A DNA stretch of 64,000 nt, taken from positions 248,001-312,000 of the forward strand of contig NZ_BSQG01000001.1 in the NCBI RefSeq assembly GCF_030268225.1, in the 5' to 3' direction. Below the pieces are notes generated by a model that made no database searches, was not told the DNA's origin, and worked only from the letters and a program-made list of their open reading frames with translations. This DNA is from Nocardiopsis ansamitocini. Lineage in GTDB: Bacteria; Actinomycetota; Actinomycetes; Streptosporangiales; Streptosporangiaceae. This document shows positions 63,978-64,000 of this stretch, one piece after another. Within the stretch, counting starts at the first letter, position 1, and each line of letters starts with the position of its first letter. The translations under genes and the position numbers were made by a program.

Positions 63978-64000
63978 CCGCGTCGGGCACGGGACGCTTG

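Overview
This window is a gene-dense stretch of a high-GC actinobacterial chromosome. Core genes use GTG and TTG starts freely, overlap as GTGA or ATGA junctions, and end in long GC hairpins that often lack a U-tract. The order parA-like / scpA / scpB / pseudouridine synthase, xerD, NUDIX, pyrG, uvrB, coaE, rpsA, polA, livHMGF, ANTAR regulator, pyk, gltBD, lgt, trpCBA and hisI resembles the core of Streptomyces-type chromosomes. WhiJ/DUF397-type loci point to a sporulating actinomycete. A Nocardiopsaceae-like genus is my inference, not something the sequence proves.

Layout: 0.3-7 kb (minus) holds chromosome segregation (ParA-like ATPase, a ribbon-helix-helix-like partner, ScpA, ScpB), XerD, an ADP-ribose pyrophosphatase-type NUDIX and CTP synthase. 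7-11.7 kb has an HMG-CoA lyase-type enzyme, a secreted gamma-glutamyltransferase, a GNAT acetyltransferase and a DUF3060 lipoprotein. 12.2-15.4 kb (plus) is an accessory island of lower GC: small protein / DUF6879-like / XRE-DUF5753 regulator, a possible 31-residue peptide, a NUDIX hydrolase and an unrecognised 314-residue protein. uvrB follows. 17.7-21.1 kb is a second WhiJ-like cassette: an anti-sigma-like ATPase divergent from an XRE regulator across a striking double palindrome, two DUF397 genes (one a duplicated, internally fused copy) and a PCMT-like methyltransferase. 21.3-24 kb has a DUF222-HNH protein, a 67-bp tandem repeat array and an SDR.

24-33 kb contains coaE, rpsA, arfB and polA (minus), then a MenI-like thioesterase, a DUF554 membrane protein and a branched-chain amino acid binding lipoprotein (plus). 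The remaining transporter genes livH-livM-livG-livF run in the opposite direction at 37.3-33.3 kb; LivH carries an unusual secreted N-terminal domain. An ANTAR response regulator diverges from a solitary tRNA with its own promoter and terminator. This tRNA has a leucine CAA anticodon but a short class I variable loop. After a DUF1266-like gene come pyk, a DJ-1/PfpI protein, a toroid-fold protein, a DUF2784 protein and gltD/gltB. The promoter regions of pyk and gltB both carry palindromes close to the DasR (dre) operator, suggesting joint control of carbon and nitrogen metabolism.

50-57 kb has a bis(aminopropyl)spermidine synthase-like protein, two paralogous one-TM proteins of unknown function, lgt, and a membrane-anchored DsbA-like thioredoxin protein with a MauE/DoxX-type membrane partner. 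57-63 kb is a trp/his region: trpA, trpB, trpC, DUF2752, CD225, HGxxPAAW-like and Trp-region membrane proteins, and hisI. trpE is absent from its usual neighbourhood. The window ends with a divergent SIS-domain protein. I see no CRISPR array, rRNA operon, integrase-bearing mobile element or intact insertion sequence.
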